In this document: piece after piece, positions 54,802 through 63,999 of the stretch
How positions within the stretch are numbered: position 1 is the stretch's first letter
How the letters are laid out: each line of letters starts with the position of its first letter
Assembly: GCA_036960485.1 (NCBI GenBank)
Contig: JBALXS010000004.1
Location: forward strand, 51,659 to 115,658
Source: Rs1 sp036960485
GTDB taxonomy: Bacteria; Pseudomonadota; Gammaproteobacteria; Pseudomonadales; Balneatricaceae
DNA length: 64,000 nt
Direction of reading: 5' to 3'
Notes under the pieces: model-generated
What the model was told of the DNA's origin: nothing
Databases searched by the model: none
What the model saw: only the letters and a program-made list of their open reading frames with translations
Translations under genes and position numbers: made by a program

Positions 54802-54972
54802 TACTGCAAAGAGCTATTTTTGGGATCATCTTATAAAGAGTTTAATGTTGATTATATTAAAATCGACAAATCTTTTGTACAGGGTATATCTGAAACTAGT
54901 AATGACATAGCACTTTGCGGAGCTATTATAGAAATGGCTAAAAAACACCTGGGAAATATTATTTTTCAATAG
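54802..54972 (+). pseudogene. In-frame EAL domain fragment after the PAS-GGDEF stop
   Basis: The 56 codons after the TAA at 54799 read on in the same frame and contain FNVDYIKIDKSFVQGI, then IALCGAIIEMAKKHLG, which are unmistakable EAL-domain segments around the catalytic lysine. The start of the EAL domain and its end are missing, and the frame ends at TAG 54972. It is a deleted remnant; only read-through of the TAA could express it. Confidence 0.8.
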
Positions 54973-55113
54973 CTAAGCGAAATTCTGTCTAGTTGTTATT
55001 AATCAAACACTGTTAGAGTTCTTCTATAAAATATTTATACGCTTGTCCTGGAGAATTGGGCTCCACTACAAGCATGTTATAATTGAAACTAACATCTAGG
55101 AAGTAAAGTATAA

Positions 55114-56394
55114 ATGCTACCTCTTAATAACATTCCATCACTGCAAATTTTATTTGATAATATGTTTGATGCTGTCTACTTACTAGATCCTAAAACTTCA
55201 AATATTATTTGGGGTAACAAGCAAGCTTCTACAATGCTAGGAATGGAGCCAGAGGAAATTTTAAATCACAGCGTGCTTAGTTTACAAAAAGATATACACG
55301 GCCTTCCACAATGGGATGATATTGCCAAAGCTGTATCTGCTGATCATTGCTTTAGGTTTCTCGGGCGCCATTTACATAAACAGGGATATGAAATAGAGGT
55401 AGAAGTTTACACTACGCACTTTTATTTCAATCAAAAACTTTACTTTTTATCTGTCGCCAGAGATATTAGAAAGCGAACAGACCTTCTAAAAAGTATCAAT
55501 GAATCCCAAGAAGGCATGCTATTTGCGCTACAAGAATCTAGTGATGGCTTCTGGGATTGGGATGTTCAAACTTCGACAGTAATATTTAGCGATCAACTAA
55601 AAAGGCTTTTGGGTTATGGGCCTGATGAAATGGGTAATGATTTAAATACCTGGAAAGATAATTTGCATCCCGATGATACCTCTATGGTGCTAACTAAAAT
55701 GGAAGAACACTTAGCAGGCAAACGACAAAGGTATGAAGCGGAATATCGTTTACGCAACAGGAATGGCCACTACATTTGGGTAAAAGACAAAGGGAAAGTA
55801 TGTAAGCGAGATGATGCAGGGAATCCGCTTAGACTGGTTGGATTAGTTAACGATATCACTGATCAAAAGCTATATGAGTCTCAACTACAAAAGCTAGCTT
55901 CTCATGATTCCCTAACAGGGCTTCACAATCGTCGCAGTGGGATGCAAATTTTAATAGCGAATATAAAGAATTCTTTTAAACTTAATATACCCCTTAGTAT
56001 TGCCTATATAGATATAGATCATTTTAAACGTATAAACGATGTTTATGGACATGCTATTGGTGATGATGTAATAAAATTGACTGCCAGTGTAATGGACGAG
56101 TCAACTCGAAGCACTGATACTGTATGTAGATGGGGCGGAGAAGAATTTATTCTCATAGCTTATGACACAAATCTTGACTCTATGATTAAACTTGGAGAAG
56201 AACTGCGGGTCACTATCGAAAAGAGATTGCTTGCAAATAGTTATTCAGTAACAGTAAGTCTTGGTATCACTACTATAAATAAACAAGAAGACCCTTCGCT
56301 AGCATTAGCTAGAGCTGACCTAGCGCTATATACAGCTAAGAACAATGGTCGCAACAGAACTGAAGCAATCAATGGTGAAGGGCAGCCGATTTAA
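55114..56394 (+). CDS. PAS-PAS-GGDEF diguanylate cyclase
   Basis: 426 residues: first PAS (about 8-115) with NIIWGNKQASTMLGMEPEEIL, second PAS with PAC (about 130-255) including DGFWDWDVQTSTVIFSDQLKRLLGY, and GGDEF (about 265-420) with HDSLTGLHNRR, DIDHFKRINDVYGHAIGDDV and an intact WGGEEFILIAY active site. It should produce c-di-GMP in response to a signal bound by a PAS domain; no membrane segment is visible. It stands between the EAL remnant and the PAAR fragment. Confidence 0.92.
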   Translation: MLPLNNIPSLQILFDNMFDAVYLLDPKTSNIIWGNKQASTMLGMEPEEILNHSVLSLQKDIHGLPQWDDIAKAVSADHCFRFLGRHLHKQGYEIEVEVYTTHFYFNQKLYFLSVARDIRKRTDLLKSINESQEGMLFALQESSDGFWDWDVQTSTVIFSDQLKRLLGYGPDEMGNDLNTWKDNLHPDDTSMVLTKMEEHLAGKRQRYEAEYRLRNRNGHYIWVKDKGKVCKRDDAGNPLRLVGLVNDITDQKLYESQLQKLASHDSLTGLHNRRSGMQILIANIKNSFKLNIPLSIAYIDIDHFKRINDVYGHAIGDDVIKLTASVMDESTRSTDTVCRWGGEEFILIAYDTNLDSMIKLGEELRVTIEKRLLANSYSVTVSLGITTINKQEDPSLALARADLALYTAKNNGRNRTEAINGEGQPI

Positions 56395-56643
56395 AAATTA
56401 AATACTTATACTACTTGGTTACTGAAAAGTAATCAGCTGCAGTATTAGTCTGATAAAGCCGCTGAAGTAGCCGTATTGATTGCCTCATATATAGAGTGTC
56501 TTTAAAAGCTATGGTGTTTCTACTTTTCTATTGAGTACACCTAATTTCACCTGTGTATTGCCCCAGGGCTTTCATACCCTTCTAGTAATATTGTTAACCC
56601 TTAGTTTATCCTTAGCGCAACAAGCTACCAATCGATTGTGTAG

Positions 56644-56853
56644 TTGCTATGTTCCGGACCACGCGTTTTAATAGGTAAAATGCCCGCTGCTGGCTTAGGC
56701 GATATGTGTGTTTGTGTCGGCCCACCCGATAGCATCATCAAAGGCAGCGCTACGGTATTAATTGGCGGAAAACCTGCTGCATGCATGGGCGACAGTACCG
56801 CTCATGGCGGCACTATTATTTTAGGCTGCCCTACTGTAATGATCGCTGGATAA
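56644..56853 (+). pseudogene. PAAR-domain protein, N-terminally truncated
   Basis: PAAR proteins sharpen the type VI secretion spike. The frame carries RVLIGKMPAAGLGDMCVCVGPPD and ATVLIGGKPAACMGDSTAHGGTIILGCPTVMI, the normal second and third parts of a PAAR protein, but the first 25-30 residues with the first repeat are missing; an upstream in-frame TAG precedes the only start, TTG 56644. Complete PAAR proteins are ~95 residues. No secretion genes are nearby. Treated as a gene fragment. Confidence 0.75.
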
Positions 56854-57247
56854 CTCATCGATAAGAGGTTTTAATAGCAATTAGCACCTCTTCAAATCGA
56901 TAACTCATTTACACCGTACAGCTCACTTCCTTCGCAAAAACATAGCAATTATTTACCAAATCTACCTTAGCAGTCTACCGAACTGATGTTCAATTAATAT
57001 TGAAAACGAGCCTTGGCTGATGGCCCTTAAAAGCTATTTTACTACTCAAATGCAACCTAGATAAGTTCGCAGTTGCTGATTTACGGGCAAAATAAAGTAT
57101 ATAGCGGCATTTACGAGGCTAAAATTGCTAACACAGTTATATATAGCCAACAGTGTAAATCAAACAGCTTATTGCTAAGATTAGAAAAAACTATCCAAAG
57201 AAGTTAACATCCTCTATTCTGGCAAACTGTTGAATGAGGTAGGGTAA
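56854..57247. other. Intergenic after the PAAR fragment
   Basis: Almost 400 bases without a gene. A seven-base inverted repeat AAGAGGT / ACCTCTT (56863-56869, 56886-56892) follows the PAAR stop, and TAACTCAT is repeated nearby. I see nothing else. Confidence 0.5.
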
Positions 57248-57910
57248 ATGATCGCTATAAAAAAACAAAGCTTAGCCGACAAAGCGTATCAAAAATTACT
57301 GCGTAAAATCCTTTCTGGGAAAATTGCAGAAGGCGAGCGCATTGTTATTGATAGAATTGCCAAAGAATTGGATATTAGCTTAATCCCTGTTAGGGAAGCG
57401 CTAGCTAGATTATATGCCCAAGGCATGGTTAAGTATGTTGCTAACAAGGGCTACCAAGTTATTAGCGCCCCCACTACCAGCGATTATGATCAGCTTTTTG
57501 CTGCTCGTTTGTCGATGGAATACGGCGCAATGCATATTGCCTTTGATAACATTAATGATAAGTTCGTGGCCAAACTTGAAGACATCAACAACCGCATTCG
57601 AGAAATTGATAGCTCAGATACCAGCAAAGTATTTAGTCAGTTTATTAAATTAAACGATGCTTTTCACCTCGCGTTAGTTAGCCTTACTAGCAGTACTCCG
57701 CTAGTAGAAGCTTATGATAAATTAGGCTACGGCCCGCAAATCGGCAGACGTATGTATCATAAAGGCGTTCCAGATTTATCGATTAATATTGCTGAGCACG
57801 ATATTATTATCAAGGCTTTAAAAGAGCGTAACCGAACGACTGCACTAGCAGCCCTTGATAATCATAACTATGGTAGTTTAGCTCGCTTTAAATCAAATTT
57901 TGTAGATTAA
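57248..57910 (+). CDS. GntR/FCD-family regulator
   Basis: 220 residues: winged helix-turn-helix with IAKELDISLIPVREALARLYAQGMVKYV (about 38-65), and an FCD effector domain with the histidines of KLNDAFHLALVSL and the C-terminal HNYGSLARFKSNF. No enzyme or transporter gene is next to it, so its target cannot be guessed. GAGGTAGGG precedes the ATG. Convergent with the GAF-GGDEF gene. Confidence 0.88.
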   Translation: MIAIKKQSLADKAYQKLLRKILSGKIAEGERIVIDRIAKELDISLIPVREALARLYAQGMVKYVANKGYQVISAPTTSDYDQLFAARLSMEYGAMHIAFDNINDKFVAKLEDINNRIREIDSSDTSKVFSQFIKLNDAFHLALVSLTSSTPLVEAYDKLGYGPQIGRRMYHKGVPDLSINIAEHDIIIKALKERNRTTALAALDNHNYGSLARFKSNFVD

Positions 57911-58054
57911 AAAGCTGTTCGCCCAATCATAAGCATGGTCGCAATGCTTAGTGTAAATATTTTTACTTGGCTAAATATAAGCTCATTTCTGGTAGCCAAC
58001 GATTTGACTACACCCGCTAAGCTCTACAACACAACTTTCACAGGCTAAGCCAAC

Positions 58055-59044
58055 TCAAACCACTTCACCTGATTTTTTAAGTGTTTTATGGGCATACATC
58101 ACCTGATCAGTTTGCTCGAACCTCTCTATTAAACTCGATTTCTCGCCCACAGCATACATTTTCACACCAAAGCTAAACCCTGCTGTGCAGCTATTAGTTG
58201 GATCGATACTGTGAATCGATTTTTGAAAACTGCTGGTGATTTTATCAATTATAAGAGTAATAACTTGGTGGGAGGTATTTTGAAAGTACATAACAAATTC
58301 GTCTCCCCCTAAGCGCGAATATAAATCAGTTTCACGACAGTGCTCAGTAATACCTTCAGCAAGGGCTGTTATTAGCTTATCTCCTGCTCTGTGTCCGAAG
58401 CTATCATTGATCAGCTTCAAGTTATCAATATCTAAAAACACTAGCGCGGTATTATGCTGCATTAATGCAGCGGTTTTTAAATACTGTTCCACTAAAGTAA
58501 TAAAGCCGCGGCGATTATAAATACCTGTCAAATCATCTTTAAGTGCTAAGTCTTTAATTTTTTCATAATCAATTAGATGTTGTAAATCAGCTTCTATCAG
58601 CACAGCCAGCTGAGCGAGCAATCGCTCTAAATTAGAGCTGTAACCGGTAGCCTTAGTATCTATAACACAAATGGTGCCAAAGATTTCCTTATTTGGCCAA
58701 TGTACTGGGATTCCTAAATAAGAGCGGACGGGCCCCGACTTAACAGCATCAGCATTGCACCAATGTAGGTTCTGCAAAGGATCAGATTCATATATTTTAC
58801 GATCGTACTTTACTACTGATCGGCAAAAAGTTTGCGCTTCCCAGCTCCAGTTAGAGTCACGTTTTAAAAAATTATCCGTGCTATCGCTTGTTGCGACTAC
58901 ATTGAATTCTTGATTTCTAAGCTGTACCACCGCACCGCAAACCGAGCCAAACAAATCAGCTATTAAATTTACTGTATTTTGCCACTTGCTCAAATCTAGG
59001 GCGGGATGTGGATGTGTGGACAAACAAGTTGATTTATTTATCAT
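58055..59044 (-). CDS. GAF-GGDEF diguanylate cyclase
   Basis: 329 residues: GAF domain (about 20-160) with SYLGIPVHWPNKEIFGTICVIDTK-type sequence, then a GGDEF domain with KDDLTGIYNRRGFI, DIDNLKLINDSFGHRAGDKL and an intact RLGGDEFVMYF. The enzyme should be active. Its GAF domain is of the type that often binds a small ligand or bilin, not shown here. It ends 55 bases from the convergent GntR gene. Confidence 0.92.
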   Translation of the reverse strand: MINKSTCLSTHPHPALDLSKWQNTVNLIADLFGSVCGAVVQLRNQEFNVVATSDSTDNFLKRDSNWSWEAQTFCRSVVKYDRKIYESDPLQNLHWCNADAVKSGPVRSYLGIPVHWPNKEIFGTICVIDTKATGYSSNLERLLAQLAVLIEADLQHLIDYEKIKDLALKDDLTGIYNRRGFITLVEQYLKTAALMQHNTALVFLDIDNLKLINDSFGHRAGDKLITALAEGITEHCRETDLYSRLGGDEFVMYFQNTSHQVITLIIDKITSSFQKSIHSIDPTNSCTAGFSFGVKMYAVGEKSSLIERFEQTDQVMYAHKTLKKSGEVV

Positions 59045-59627
59045 AGTACCCTGCCACTTGTCGTATAATTTAAATTATTATTATCTTTATTGTAAAATCA
59101 AAAACACAGATTATGCTTTACATTTGATGAATGTATTATTAATGATATATGACCTCAGCATAAGATCTGTTTCTGCGCAATCATCAGCATCAGCATTAGC
59201 ATTGATTTTATTTAAATCATTTTTTGAAAAGAATACAATTTTTCGAGTTATGCTAAGACCTCAATATAAAATTCACATTAGTTTATTCATACAATGTTTA
59301 GCATGCTAAAGCTAAATAACTCAGTATATCCCACACTATTGATCAATACATACAACACATATGGGTAAAATTAATAGCTATTACTGATCCTTCATAGTTA
59401 ACCTTACCTTAACTCATAATTCAACTATTTCTTAATTATGTATTAACTAGTTTCCATCCAGAAACAAGTGTTTACAGCGGCTGCTTCATTAGCTCGATCT
59501 GATCATCACTAGATGTAGATAATTGAAACAACCAAACACTGACACCTAGTATTACCCATATTGAGCCATTGGGTCAACCTCGCTACGACCTGCTTCAGGA
59601 TGGGGACTAACTATTGTTTTCAATATT
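59045..59627. other. Intergenic, GAF-GGDEF to ppx, with repeat copy at 59494-59537
   Basis: No gene is seen in 580 bases. Bases 59494-59537 share CATCACTAGA-N14-ACAACCAAAC with 47570-47603 at equal spacing, and a short near-palindrome TTGAGCC-ATT-GGGTCAA lies at 59560-59576. Confidence 0.4.
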
Positions 59628-61109
59628 TTAGCCGGCAATCAAGCGCAAACATAAGCCCGCTTTTGCTGTTTGGCTTATTTCATTTTCAAGCTTTACCATT
59701 AGTTCTGACTGTTGCAGCACTGTGGAATCTATTTTTAAAAACAAAATTTCATCTTGATAGTGGATACCGACACTTGCAGGCTCCATATTAGACTGCCCTC
59801 TGGCGAGTAAAACGGCTAAACGCAGAATTTGTATCATTTTGCACAGTTCTATTTCATCTATTGAACTGGCCAATTGAGGGATGTGAACTTTCCCTTTATG
59901 GTTACTCACCAGCAGCGCTAAAACTTGTTGCTGTATTGTAGTGAAACCTGGCATATCGGCGTGCTCAATAATATATTTGCCGTGCTTTTGATGCTTTTTG
60001 GTATTTATAGTGATGCCAATTTCATGTAAATAAGCCGCCCAGCTTAGATTTTTTAAACCATCAATCGATAGCGATTGTGAGTATTTCGCCAGCTGTTCGT
60101 TAAACACTTGTAGCTGACGCAACACTCTTTGGCTAAAGGCACGATCAATAAAGTGTAAGCGGCATAAGCTATTGATAGTACGCTGGTGTGCATCTATATC
60201 TGGCCTTGTATCGCTCAAACTATACAACACACCTTCACGAAGCGCGCCTGCACTATAGGCTAGTTGGCCTAGTTTAAAGGCGGCAAAAAAACTACTCAAT
60301 ATAGCCACTGCTGCGGCGATTAACGGCAAACGCTTTCTATCGATGCTTTGTAAAGGAATGTTATCGCAATGCCCCCAAACAATTAGCTGCTTTTTAAATC
60401 GATAAAGGTATTCCTGAGTAATCTCTGATTGTTGATAAAGCTCATGAATACTCAAACTAATCGCTTTCATTGATCCTGATGAGCCAAGCGTAGTTCCCCA
60501 GCCTAAGCGATGATATTGATCTGCCATGGGCTTTATAAGGTTAGTTGCATAGTTTTGTGCATCGCGCATTTTTTCTGCACTGATAATGCCATCAGCAAAA
60601 AATTTAGTACTAAAACTACCTGAGCCAATAGCTAAGCTATTAATCAGTTGAGGCTTAAATTGCTTACCAATAATAACTTCGGTACTGCCACCGCCAATAT
60701 CAATAATTAACGTTTGATCTTCAATCGGCTGTGTATAAGCGACGCCTTGATAAATAAGTGCTGCCTCAGCTTCGCCACTGATTATTTCAATCGGATAAGG
60801 GAATACTTTTAGTGCTGCTTGCAAAAAAACATCGTTATTAACAGCACTACGCAAAGCATGTGTAGCCACAATGCGCACCGAAAAAGCGGATAAATGAGAG
60901 AAGCTATTGCGAAATTCTTTTAAGCATTCTATGCCTCTATCTATCGCTTCTTGGCTCAATAAATTGGCACTGTTTAAACCTTTAACTAATGAGACTCGCT
61001 GCTTTTGGCTGTGTACAATTTTAATGCAGCCAGCTTGCTCTCTAGCAATCACCAAATGGAAGCTGTTTGAGCCTAAATCCACAGCCACCAGATATTTAGT
61101 TTGATTCAT
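59628..61109 (-). CDS. ppx: Exopolyphosphatase (Ppx/GppA family)
   Basis: Removes terminal phosphates from polyphosphate, and may also hydrolyse pppGpp. 493 residues: ASKHA fold with VDLGSNSFHLVIAR, the catalytic-region segment ISGEAEAALIYQGVAYTQ, TLIIDIGGGSTEV (about 130-150) and a C-terminal HD-like region HEIGITINTKKHQKHG. It overlaps ppk by four bases (ATGA), so both are made together, in opposite enzymatic directions. Confidence 0.94.
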   Translation of the reverse strand: MNQTKYLVAVDLGSNSFHLVIAREQAGCIKIVHSQKQRVSLVKGLNSANLLSQEAIDRGIECLKEFRNSFSHLSAFSVRIVATHALRSAVNNDVFLQAALKVFPYPIEIISGEAEAALIYQGVAYTQPIEDQTLIIDIGGGSTEVIIGKQFKPQLINSLAIGSGSFSTKFFADGIISAEKMRDAQNYATNLIKPMADQYHRLGWGTTLGSSGSMKAISLSIHELYQQSEITQEYLYRFKKQLIVWGHCDNIPLQSIDRKRLPLIAAAVAILSSFFAAFKLGQLAYSAGALREGVLYSLSDTRPDIDAHQRTINSLCRLHFIDRAFSQRVLRQLQVFNEQLAKYSQSLSIDGLKNLSWAAYLHEIGITINTKKHQKHGKYIIEHADMPGFTTIQQQVLALLVSNHKGKVHIPQLASSIDEIELCKMIQILRLAVLLARGQSNMEPASVGIHYQDEILFLKIDSTVLQQSELMVKLENEISQTAKAGLCLRLIAG

Positions 61110-63334
61110 AAAAGTGCCTCTAATTCGTTTTCGTGTGGTTCAAGTTGTGCATAGTTATGTAGATCAGCTTGCAGGCTATTAACCAGCGCAGTATCGGGAG
61201 ATGTATTGAAAGATGTATCAAGAGCAACTTCTATTTGACCCACTGACAAGTGGGTTTGCGCTGTCATCGATAAAGGTAAATATGCTAACTGCTGCTGTTT
61301 CAAATAATGATAAATTGCTACTTGTGAGCGCACTAAAATATTTTTTCTGGGAGTTTTGTATTGATTACTTTGTGCAGTATCAAGCACTCTCGCTTTCGTG
61401 TTATCACTTAGCTGAATTGCGAGGATATCTAAGATGGTTTTTTTAACGTGCGGGCAATAAATAGGGCAGCCCACTTCAACTCTGTTATCAATATTGCGGG
61501 TCATCCAGTCTGCTGACGAGAGATACACTTTGGCCTGCCCTGCATTTTCAAATACAGCCACTCTCGGATGCTCTAAATACCTATCGACAATGCTGATGGC
61601 CATTATATTTTCACTCATGCCTGCAAGACCAGTAATTAGCGAGCATATGCCGCGCACGATTAATTTAATAACCACTCCAGCATTACTTGCTTTATAAAGC
61701 TGTTCAATTAAGTGCTGATCTACTAAATTATTTACTTTTAATATAATACCGCTTTTTTTACCTTGCTGCGCGGCTATGATTTCGCTATTAATCAGCATGT
61801 TCAAACAGCTACGAGAATTAATCGGCGATACAATTAAATGATTAAACTGGAATTTGATATAAGGACGCTTTAAAAATTCAAACACTTGCGCCACTTCATT
61901 AGTAATTTTTTTATCGCAACTAAATAAACTGAAATCCGTGTATATCTTGGCGTTTTTCTCATTAAAATTGCCGCTGCCAATGTGTGCGTACGCTTGTAAT
62001 CCATCTTGCTCTTGTCGCGTAACTAAACATATTTTGGCGTGCACTTTTAAATTGGGAATACCATAACTCACTGCTGCTCCGGCATTGGTTAGCTTCTCGG
62101 CCCACACCATATTCGCCTGTTCATCAAAGCGAGCATGCAACTCAATGTTTACTTCAACTTCCTTACCATTTTTAACCGCTTCTATTAAAGCCGATATCAC
62201 CCGTGATTTTTTGGCGACACGATATAAGCAGATCTGAATTTTATTCACCTTGGGATCGTAAGCTGATTGTCGTAAAAGCTCGGTAAAATGCGAGAACTTA
62301 TGATATGGATAGTAAAGCAAAATATCGCGCCGCTTTATCGCATTAAAAGCATTATCAAAAGTACTGAAATGCGATTGTTCAAATGAAGCAAGTTTTTCGA
62401 ATTCTAACGATTTATCGCCAACATTGGGAAACTCAATAAAATCTTTAAAGCTATGATAACGCCCACCTGCGATTAACCCTTTATCACTGACAATACCTAA
62501 GTGCTGCTTTAAAATAATCAACATCTCTTTGGGCATTTTCTTATCGTAAACCAAGCGCACCGGCTCTGCATTTAAGCGCTGTCGTAAACCACTAGACATA
62601 CGTTCGAATAAGCTTTGGCTAATTTCATTAGTGAGTTCAAATTCCGCATCGCGAGTAAATTTCATTGAATAGGCATGAATAATATTAAACTCAAAAAAGC
62701 CAGAAAATATCTGCGTTAAGCAGTGCCGAATAATGTTATCAAGCAATATAACTTGTTTGATGTTGCTGTCTTTTTTATCTGGAAGCTGCACGAAACGGGG
62801 AACATTGCTGCTGGGGACAGCCACCAGCGCATACTGGTAATCATCAGCACTGCGCATTGAAACCATCAAATAAGTTTCATCATCATTTATATGATCGGCA
62901 AGTTTAATTTCATCGGTGAGGATAAGCGGAAAAATATGACGCCTTAGCTTTTCTTTATAATATTGATTCAGCCATTTACTATGCGCCTCACACAGCTGCG
63001 TTTCGTTAATCAACTGTATATCATTTTCACTTAAGCGCAGCAGCAACTCACTATAAGTTGCGTCAAACTCTGTTTGTAACGCAATCACCTTGTGTTGAAT
63101 ATCATCAAAGAGTGTCAGCGCAGTGTGTTTATCTTTTTTATTGTTAGACAGCAGCACATTGCGGCGAATATTAGCGACCCGAACGCGGTAAAATTCATCC
63201 ATATTGCTAGAGTAAATCCCTAAGAACCTTAACCTTTCTAGCAAAGGCACTCGGCTATCTTGGGCCTCTTGCAAGACACGGTGATTGAACGAGAGCCAAC
63301 TGAGTTCTTTTTCTAAAAATCGCTGTTGCTTCAT
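61106..63334 (-). CDS. ppk: Polyphosphate kinase 1
   Basis: Builds polyphosphate from ATP. 742 residues, slightly longer than common PPK1 (about 690). N-terminal RELSWLSFNHRVLQEA-like segment, the tunnel domain and the two C-terminal catalytic domains with the phospho-histidine site NLKVHAKICLVTR, HARFDEQANMVWAEKL, and GSGNFNEKNAKIYTDFSLF. All expected catalytic elements are visible. Upstream lie five PhoB-like heptamers (63396-63459), suggesting control by phosphate starvation. Confidence 0.95.
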   Translation of the reverse strand: MKQQRFLEKELSWLSFNHRVLQEAQDSRVPLLERLRFLGIYSSNMDEFYRVRVANIRRNVLLSNNKKDKHTALTLFDDIQHKVIALQTEFDATYSELLLRLSENDIQLINETQLCEAHSKWLNQYYKEKLRRHIFPLILTDEIKLADHINDDETYLMVSMRSADDYQYALVAVPSSNVPRFVQLPDKKDSNIKQVILLDNIIRHCLTQIFSGFFEFNIIHAYSMKFTRDAEFELTNEISQSLFERMSSGLRQRLNAEPVRLVYDKKMPKEMLIILKQHLGIVSDKGLIAGGRYHSFKDFIEFPNVGDKSLEFEKLASFEQSHFSTFDNAFNAIKRRDILLYYPYHKFSHFTELLRQSAYDPKVNKIQICLYRVAKKSRVISALIEAVKNGKEVEVNIELHARFDEQANMVWAEKLTNAGAAVSYGIPNLKVHAKICLVTRQEQDGLQAYAHIGSGNFNEKNAKIYTDFSLFSCDKKITNEVAQVFEFLKRPYIKFQFNHLIVSPINSRSCLNMLINSEIIAAQQGKKSGIILKVNNLVDQHLIEQLYKASNAGVVIKLIVRGICSLITGLAGMSENIMAISIVDRYLEHPRVAVFENAGQAKVYLSSADWMTRNIDNRVEVGCPIYCPHVKKTILDILAIQLSDNTKARVLDTAQSNQYKTPRKNILVRSQVAIYHYLKQQQLAYLPLSMTAQTHLSVGQIEVALDTSFNTSPDTALVNSLQADLHNYAQLEPHENELEALL

Positions 63335-63395
63335 AATCGCGCTTTCTGCCTATTAAGAATCTACTTTTATGCTAAGTCATTTTTATGACGATTTA

Positions 63396-63459
63396 ATGAC
63401 AGACGATTTAATACAGGGCCTAATGACAGGGAGCTAAATGACAGAGATCTTAATAACAG
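63396..63459 (-). promoter_or_regulatory. Five tandem CTGTCAT-like heptamers upstream of ppk, candidate PhoB sites
   Basis: Read on the minus strand: CTGTTAT (63459-63453), CTGTCAT (63444-63438), CTGTCAT (63429-63423), CTGTATT (63416-63410), CTGTCAT (63402-63396). Three are perfect matches to the Pho box half-site. Starts are spaced 15, 15, 13 and 14 bases apart, not the usual 11. They end about 62 bases before the ppk ATG, next to an AT-rich stretch that could hold a -10 element. Confidence 0.6.
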
Positions 63460-63597
63460 AGGGCTTGGTTCAGGCTGCGAAGTTGATAGGTTGATGTGAG
63501 GGTTAATACAAAGCGACCGCTTTAGAAAGAGAATTAACGAAAAACGTATACGATGCTGTAGCACGTGCAGCGTAAAATATTCACGTGCAGTTTCTTA

Positions 63598-63999
63598 TTA
63601 AGCCTCTTTACTAATAGATATGATCATTTTTTCACTTAATTTTTTTGTCAGCTCATCAAGCGCTTGACTAGAATACCAGTCACCTGGCGTCACCCTTCCA
63701 TGTTTTACAGTGTGTATCACTGCACCAGATGGTAGGTATAGGTTATGCGGGATATTAGGCTGTGAAGTAAAAACACTATTTTGTCTTTCGATCCGAAGGT
63801 GCATTTTTTCATTAATTATCTCTGCTACAGCTATCCAACCCTCTTGAACTATGTACGTTTCTTGCAGTGTTTTGTGGTAGTGGCTATTCTGCCAAGAACC
63901 ATGCTCACCAGCGATCGTTCTTATGTATACGCTTGCATCTGCAGATGCGAATCTAAGCCTTGTCTCACCGTTATCCATTAATTCAGCATTAAACGTCAT
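63598..63999 (-). CDS. Cupin-fold protein (start at the window edge)
   Basis: At least 133 residues. A beta-barrel with SHYHKTLQETYIVQEGWIAVAEI and QPNIPHNLYLPSGAVIHTVKHG suggests a cupin: histidines in HYHK and a glutamate in ETY, then a histidine in PHNL, as metal ligands. Small-sugar or lipopolysaccharide sugar-modifying enzymes are among possible homologues, with no firm assignment. The ATG at 63999 is one base from the edge, so the gene may begin there or upstream. It is divergent in position from nothing visible and lies 263 bases upstream of ppk. Confidence 0.7.
   Translation of the reverse strand: MTFNAELMDNGETRLRFASADASVYIRTIAGEHGSWQNSHYHKTLQETYIVQEGWIAVAEIINEKMHLRIERQNSVFTSQPNIPHNLYLPSGAVIHTVKHGRVTPGDWYSSQALDELTKKLSEKMIISISKEA

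Noticed and set aside
58986..59309. 107-codon plus-strand frame at the GAF-GGDEF start
   Set aside because: It overlaps the real gene's start and the rest is AT-rich intergenic sequence without a domain.
63367..63564. 65-codon minus-strand frame upstream of ppk
   Set aside because: Its serine/leucine-rich sequence only reflects the tandem PhoB-like repeats read as codons.
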